Assembly: GCF_011405515.1 (NCBI RefSeq)
Contig: NZ_AP022671.1
Coordinates: 2,170,001-2,234,000, forward strand
DNA length: 64,000 bases
Reading direction: 5' to 3'
Source: Nitrospira sp. KM1
GTDB lineage: Bacteria; Nitrospirota; Nitrospiria; Nitrospirales; Nitrospiraceae
A program made the position numbers and the translations under genes. Shown one piece after another: positions 63,653 to 64,000 of the stretch (position 1 is the first letter of the stretch; every line of letters starts with the position of its first letter). The notes under the pieces were generated by a model. That model did no database searches. It was not told the DNA's origin and was given only the letters and a program-made list of their open reading frames with translations.

Positions 63653-64000
63653 TTATGGACAAGTGGCTTTTGCACACCACGACACTTTTCCAGACGGCAT
63701 GACCGATACGGAGTAGGTGATCCCTTTCTCGTTCTGCAATTGAATCGTTTGGGGTACTGTCGAGGTGCTGAGTCCCATGGAAGAGAAATTCACGGTCGTC
63801 GGTCCGCCGGGCAGGGCTGTGACCCGTGGCATCAAAGTAGCCGTCTGAAAAATTGCCCGACCACCGGATGTCCCACTCACCTCAACCAGCGCTCCTGACA
63901 TTTGAATCGTGACCGTGGCTTGCCGGTTTCGGTTTATCGCTGCCAGTTTTGCCAGGTTCATATCTCCCACGAGTTCCGTAACGCCTTGCTTTAAGTGATG
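63653..64000 (-). CDS. Minor pilin FimT/GspH-like, partial at window edge
   Basis: Only the C-terminal 115 residues are in the window; the frame is open through the right edge, where the hydrophobic N-terminal pilin helix should lie. VGDMNLAKLAAINRNRQATV is the end of the long GspH/FimT helix, followed by beta-strands (QTIQLQNEKGITYSVSVMPS) and a terminal Cys pair (SWCAKATCP). It is first in the pilV-pilW-pilX-pilY1 row. Confidence 0.8.
   Translation of the reverse strand, partial: HHLKQGVTELVGDMNLAKLAAINRNRQATVTIQMSGALVEVSGTSGGRAIFQTATLMPRVTALPGGPTTVNFSSMGLSTSTVPQTIQLQNEKGITYSVSVMPSGKVSWCAKATCP

Noticed and set aside
1-64000. CRISPR array, rRNA or complete insertion sequence
   Set aside because: No spaced direct repeats, no rRNA signature and no transposase motifs were seen anywhere in the window.

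Overview
The window looks like a chromosomal segment of a Gram-negative, moderately GC-rich bacterium, most likely a Nitrospira-type member of the Nitrospirota. This is inferred from the alginate-export-type porin at 38882-40576, the style of the NuoJ/NuoM remnants, the two-TatA arrangement and the PilY1/minor-pilin locus. No rRNA is present to confirm it. There is no intact tRNA, no CRISPR array and no complete insertion sequence.

Left part (1-12.8 kb): a minus-strand two-partner secretion locus. A TpsB transporter (8856-10688) and a 1461-residue haemagglutinin-like TpsA exoprotein (4457-8842) are followed, in the same direction and with short gaps, by ExbB, ExbD and a TonB-like protein. A PEP/VPxPA-CTERM-like surface protein and a PstS-like periplasmic binding protein lie further downstream. 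Divergent from tpsB are an orphan GspC-like protein and an outer-membrane beta-barrel protein.

Middle part (13-36 kb): accessory DNA, rich in stress genes and in decayed genes. It starts near an orphan XRE regulator, a perfect palindrome and a tRNA-Lys-like 3' half. It then holds four tandem-domain universal stress proteins, a zinc alcohol dehydrogenase, a DUF2934 protein, a large gene split by one in-frame TAG, a cupredoxin, a Ca2+-type P-ATPase and an Hsp20. Several genes are ruined: a quinone reductase (two frameshifts), a CBS-protein remnant, a truncated GNAT domain, nuoJ and nuoM remnants that flank an intact SugE/Gdx exporter, and a frameshifted receiver domain. An arsenic operon (arsR-acr3-arsC-arsI) with two recognisable ArsR-type operators sits at 29.0-31.5 kb. 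Three short proteins of one unnamed family (31649, 32859, 33957) share a strictly spaced motif. A cytochrome c, a DUF1264 protein and a short HExxH protein complete the region.

Right part (36-64 kb): mostly ordinary core genes. These are EVE, YkgJ and ThrH proteins, the porin behind a perfect terminator hairpin, two TatA proteins and a MidA-like methyltransferase. Next comes a membrane-glycolipid cluster (GT2, LAB_N, ArnT-like GT39, PAP2 phosphatase), then a PD40 propeller protein, a secreted M1 peptidase and a double-receiver regulator. The phoH-ybeY-ftsY run follows, and finally a type IV pilus minor-pilin operon (FimT/GspH, PilV, PilW, PilX, PilY1, Ig-like lipoprotein) that runs off the right edge.
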